64,000 nt of DNA from Thalassospira australica (GTDB taxonomy: Bacteria; Pseudomonadota; Alphaproteobacteria; Rhodospirillales; Thalassospiraceae): positions 496,001 through 560,000 of the forward strand of contig NZ_JRJE01000031.1 of NCBI RefSeq assembly GCF_000763295.1, in the 5' to 3' direction. Positions within the stretch are counted from its first letter, which is position 1. Each line of letters opens with the position of its first letter. Position numbers and translations under genes: made by a program. This document shows, piece after piece, positions 61,584-64,000 of the stretch. The notes below the pieces were generated by a model, which searched no databases, was not told the DNA's origin, and saw only the letters and a list, made by a program, of their open reading frames with translations.

Positions 61584-62438
61584 TTAGCCTTTGTTTGCGT
61601 CACGTTTGGCGGCAAAATCTTCGGGACCGCCTTTGATGACATGTTCTTCAAGCCAGGCCTGGAATGCTTCGCGATCGCGGGCAATCGGGTCCCACGCCTT
61701 ATAGAATGCATTGTCACGGCTGTAATACCCTTGCGCGTAGGACGGATGCGCCCCGCCCGGAATCTCAACAATCGCCGTCACGGCCCAGTTCGGTAGCATC
61801 ACAGCATTTGGCGAAACATCACCAAAATCATCGACGATTTCTTCGACGGTGATGATGGATTTTTTCGCTGCCAGAACGGCTTCTTTCTGAACGCCAACGA
61901 TGCCTTCAAACAGGATGTCGCCCTTTTTGTTGGCCTTTTGGGCGTGGACCACGGTGACATCCGGGCGGATGGCCGGAACCGCGGCCAGGCTTTCGCCAGT
62001 AAACGGGCATTCGATGAATTTGATGTTCGGGTTCACACGCGGCAATTCTGCCCCGCGATAACCTTTAAACACCGCACAAGGCAGGCCAGCCGCCCCGGCG
62101 TCATAGGCATTTGCCATCGCCGCATGGCTGTGTTCTTCGATCTCAAGCTTGGTCGGCCAGCCTTTTTCATAGGCATCGCGCAAACGGTGCAGCGAACCGA
62201 CACCGGGGTTCCCACCCCAGGAAAATACAAGCTTTTTCGCACAGCCTGCACCGATAAGCTGATCATAGATCATATCCGGGGTCATACGGATAAGCGTCAG
62301 ATCCTTGATGCCCTGACGGATGATCTCATGCCCGGCGGCATGCGGAATAAGATGAGTGAAGCCTTCCATCGAAATGGTGTCGCCATCCTTGACGCAGGAT
62401 GCGACCGCCTCTTTAAGCGACATGAAACGTGCAACCAC
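61584..62438 (-). CDS. pcaI: 3-oxoadipate CoA-transferase subunit A (CatI/glutaconate type)
   Basis: 284-residue partner of subunit B: G-D-T-I-S-M-E-G-F-T-H-L-I-P, L-V-F-S-W-G-G-N-P-G-V-G-S, V-V-H-A-Q-K-A-N-K-K-G-D-I and S-Y-A-Q-G-Y-Y-S-R-D-N. The length agrees with CatI rather than PcaI. A GTG at 62438 with AGGAG six bases upstream marks the start. It follows pcaG after two hairpins, so it may be expressed at a different level from the dioxygenase genes. Confidence 0.92.
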   Translation of the reverse strand: MVARFMSLKEAVASCVKDGDTISMEGFTHLIPHAAGHEIIRQGIKDLTLIRMTPDMIYDQLIGAGCAKKLVFSWGGNPGVGSLHRLRDAYEKGWPTKLEIEEHSHAAMANAYDAGAAGLPCAVFKGYRGAELPRVNPNIKFIECPFTGESLAAVPAIRPDVTVVHAQKANKKGDILFEGIVGVQKEAVLAAKKSIITVEEIVDDFGDVSPNAVMLPNWAVTAIVEIPGGAHPSYAQGYYSRDNAFYKAWDPIARDREAFQAWLEEHVIKGGPEDFAAKRDANKG

Positions 62439-62462
62439 GGTGAACTCCTGTGGTATTAATCC

Positions 62463-62493
62463 AAAAGATTAAAAATGCGGGGCATCAGCCCCG
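62463..62493 (-). terminator. Hairpin 2 between pcaG and pcaI
   Basis: A 6-bp stem (62488-62493 with 62478-62483) with a 4-nt loop, followed leftward by CATTTTTAATCTTTT. It is a short terminator or attenuator before the CoA-transferase genes. Confidence 0.65.
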
Positions 62494-62503
62494 ACAGCGC
62501 GGG

Positions 62504-62561
62504 AAAAAGTATCGATGGCTGCGACCGCCGGCTTTCCCCAAAGCAGCGGACGCAGCCATCG
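62504..62561 (-). terminator. Hairpin 1 downstream of pcaG
   Basis: A perfect 11-bp inverted repeat (62551-62561 with 62513-62523) with a 27-nt loop, then leftward ATAC and a five-T run. It starts 12 bases after the pcaG stop. Confidence 0.65.
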
Positions 62562-62573
62562 GACCAGACCGAC

Positions 62574-63161
62574 TTACACGTCAAAGAACACGGTTTCCGC
62601 GTCCCCCTGCATGTGAATGTCAATCCGGTATTCAATCCCCGTGGGGGTTTCGACACGCTTGGCGATCAAGGTGTCGCGGCGATCTGCCGGAACCGACTGC
62701 AGGACGTCGTCCTTGCCATTCTGTTCGGCTTCGTCGTCAAAATAGAAACGGGTAAAGGCATGCACCAACATGCCGCGCATAAAGACGATCACATTCACAA
62801 AGGGTGCACCGGCATCTTCGACCACGCCGGGTTTGACCGTATCAAACCAGAACCGGTTCTTGGCATCGGTGCCTGTTCCGCAACGGCCAAGGCCACGAAA
62901 ACCGGTATCGGCGACATCGACAGGCTTGTCGTTGTAAACGCCATTGGCATCGGCCTGCCAGATTTCGATCATCGCGTCATTGACGGCATTGCCTTCACCG
63001 TCAAAAACAGTCCCGGTAATGCGAATGTGCTCGCCCGCAGCATCCGGGCCAGCAACGGTCGGATCAGCGATATCGGTAAAGTCATATGCGTATTGGCCTG
63101 CGGTCAAGCCATAGGCGAAATACGGGCCAACCGTCTGTGAGGGGGTTTCACCATATGCCAT
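62574..63161 (-). CDS. pcaG: Protocatechuate 3,4-dioxygenase alpha subunit
   Basis: Alpha subunit of 195 residues of the ring-cleaving iron enzyme: T-P-S-Q-T-V-G-P-Y-F-A-Y-G, M-I-E-I-W-Q-A-D-A-N-G, F-R-G-L-G-R-C and V-N-V-I-V-F-M-R-G-M. Alpha subunits hold the fold but not the metal. It is 3 bases downstream of pcaH, as expected for a co-expressed pair. Confidence 0.95.
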   Translation of the reverse strand: MAYGETPSQTVGPYFAYGLTAGQYAYDFTDIADPTVAGPDAAGEHIRITGTVFDGEGNAVNDAMIEIWQADANGVYNDKPVDVADTGFRGLGRCGTGTDAKNRFWFDTVKPGVVEDAGAPFVNVIVFMRGMLVHAFTRFYFDDEAEQNGKDDVLQSVPADRRDTLIAKRVETPTGIEYRIDIHMQGDAETVFFDV

Positions 63162-63164
63162 AAC

Positions 63165-63866
63165 TTAATTCTCCATCGGGGTGCCGTTGCGTCCACGCAG
63201 GACAATGTCGAACTGATAACCCAGCGCGAAGCCTTCTTCGGTCTTGTCGATCGAGAATTTGGCAATCAACCGTTCGCGGGCGACCAGGTCCTCTGTCCCC
63301 AGGAAGATCGGGTCAAGCTCAAGCAGCGGGTCCCCCGGAAAATACATCTGGGTCACCAGGCGGGTGGCAAATCCCGGACCAAACAGCGACAGATGAATAT
63401 GGTTCGGACGCCAGGCATTGAAATGATTGCCCCACGGGTAGGCCCCCGGCTTGATGGTATAGAATGTGTAATTGCCATTCTCATCGGTCATGCAACGGCC
63501 CGACCCGCGAAAGTTCGGATCAAGGGGCGCTTCGTGCTGATCGACCTTGTGAACATATCGACCTGCCGCATTCGCCTGCCAGATTTCAACAAGAATGTTG
63601 GGCTGCGGGCGGCCATCGGTATCAAGAACACGACCATGCACCACAATGCGTTCACCAAGCGGTTCTCCGTTTGTGATGCCGTTCTTCGTCAAATCGAAAT
63701 CAAGTTCACGCACAGTTGCCGGAGCAAAGCGCGGGCCAGTACCCTCGGTCAGGCCGGATTTGATGGCAAGTGCGGGGCGGGACGGACCGCGCGAAATGGT
63801 CGATTTGTAACCGGGTGCGATAAACGGGGCGTGGGAACCCCAGTCACGCGGCTTGAAGGTGGACAT
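63165..63866 (-). CDS. pcaH: Protocatechuate 3,4-dioxygenase beta subunit
   Basis: Catalytic subunit of 233 residues. V-E-I-W-Q-A-N-A-A-G-R-Y marks the family and Y-T-I-K-P-G-A-Y-P-W-G-N-H with W-R-P-N-H-I-H-L-S-L-F-G contain the iron ligands (Tyr, His, His). It opens the ring of protocatechuate to 3-carboxymuconate. It follows pcaC by 5 bases and precedes pcaG by 3. Confidence 0.96.
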   Translation of the reverse strand: MSTFKPRDWGSHAPFIAPGYKSTISRGPSRPALAIKSGLTEGTGPRFAPATVRELDFDLTKNGITNGEPLGERIVVHGRVLDTDGRPQPNILVEIWQANAAGRYVHKVDQHEAPLDPNFRGSGRCMTDENGNYTFYTIKPGAYPWGNHFNAWRPNHIHLSLFGPGFATRLVTQMYFPGDPLLELDPIFLGTEDLVARERLIAKFSIDKTEEGFALGYQFDIVLRGRNGTPMEN

Positions 63867-63871
63867 GTGAC

Positions 63872-64000
63872 TTACTCTCCCAAAGATGCCGCATCGATCT
63901 CGGCATAGGTTTGTTTGGCAATGCGGAATGCCGTATTGGCGGCGGGAACGCCGGCGTAGACCGCAACATGCATCAGGGTTTCACGAATATCATCGCGTGT
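63872..64000 (-). CDS. pcaC: 4-carboxymuconolactone decarboxylase, C-terminal fragment (partial)
   Basis: The frame enters from the right edge and ends at TAA (63874-63872). The last 42 residues include R-D-D-I-R-E-T-L-M-H-V-A-V-Y-A-G-V-P-A-A-N-T-A-F, the AhpD/CMD-type C-terminal helices of PcaC. The stop is 5 bases before pcaH. The gene makes the enol-lactone from carboxymuconolactone; its start lies beyond the window. Confidence 0.93.
   Translation of the reverse strand, partial: TRDDIRETLMHVAVYAGVPAANTAFRIAKQTYAEIDAASLGE

Noticed and set aside
1..64000. tRNA, rRNA, CRISPR arrays, insertion sequences, prophage
   Set aside because: None seen by eye: no cloverleaf-like clusters, spaced direct repeats, transposase or phage-like proteins.

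Overview
The window reads as chromosomal DNA of a metabolically versatile marine-type alphaproteobacterium, most like Rhodospirillales such as Thalassospira. This is inferred from gene content, protein style and moderate GC; no rRNA or tRNA gene is present to confirm it. It is gene-dense, with short intergenic gaps, many SD-led ATG/GTG starts and several Rho-independent terminators. No insertion sequence, prophage, CRISPR array or RNA gene was recognised.

Layout. 1-1376: end of a carbohydrate ABC transporter (permease tail and ATPase). 1400-3642: a sensor kinase/OmpR regulator pair whose regulator appears to start at CTG. 3806-7150: a choice-of-anchor I beta-propeller lipoprotein, a renalase-like flavoprotein and an overlapping DUF2256/DUF3253 pair. 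7157-9909: glucose-6-phosphate isomerase and fructokinase. 10055-21519: a CX5R phosphatase followed by a polyamine-catabolism region: agmatinase, PuuC-like dehydrogenase, PuuR-like regulator and PuuA-like ligase, divergent from a SpuC-like aminotransferase and a PuuB-like oxidase. This region also holds a group III truncated globin, an isochorismatase-type hydrolase and a second PuuB-like oxidase. 21769-29132: choline to glycine betaine genes (betIBA) divergent from the choline importer choXWV, with a BetI-type dyad between them. 29239-29490: an orphan moaD.

29581-41197: a LysR regulator divergent from a ten-gene set: a PotBCDA-like importer, class III aminotransferase, BKACE (DUF849) enzyme, acetylpolyamine-amidohydrolase-like deacetylase, DadA-like flavoprotein oxidase, M20 deacylase and RidA. 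Together they look like uptake and stepwise degradation of an acylated amino compound; the substrate is unknown. 41276-45607: an alpha/beta hydrolase-OsmC fusion, GNAT, thioesterase, ornithine cyclodeaminase family protein and a formamidase-like hydrolase. 45824-52275: tamA-tamB, where TamA carries a lipobox and both genes appear to start at TTG. 52568-55727: a convergent pair, GNAT-RLAN-ATP-grasp and GNAT-C39 peptidase, a probable peptide ligase/peptidase module. 55875-58041: a TIGR01244 protein, a DUF2892 protein, a TenA-E-like protein and a GNAT. 58085-64000: the protocatechuate branch of the beta-ketoadipate pathway, read leftward as pcaC(partial)-pcaH-pcaG-[CoA-transferase A-B]-pcaF-pcaB.

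The common theme is import and oxidation of small nitrogenous and aromatic compounds (polyamines, choline, an unidentified acylated amine, protocatechuate). The least explained parts are the 30.7-41.2 kb catabolic set and the ATP-grasp/C39 pair at 52.6-55.7 kb.
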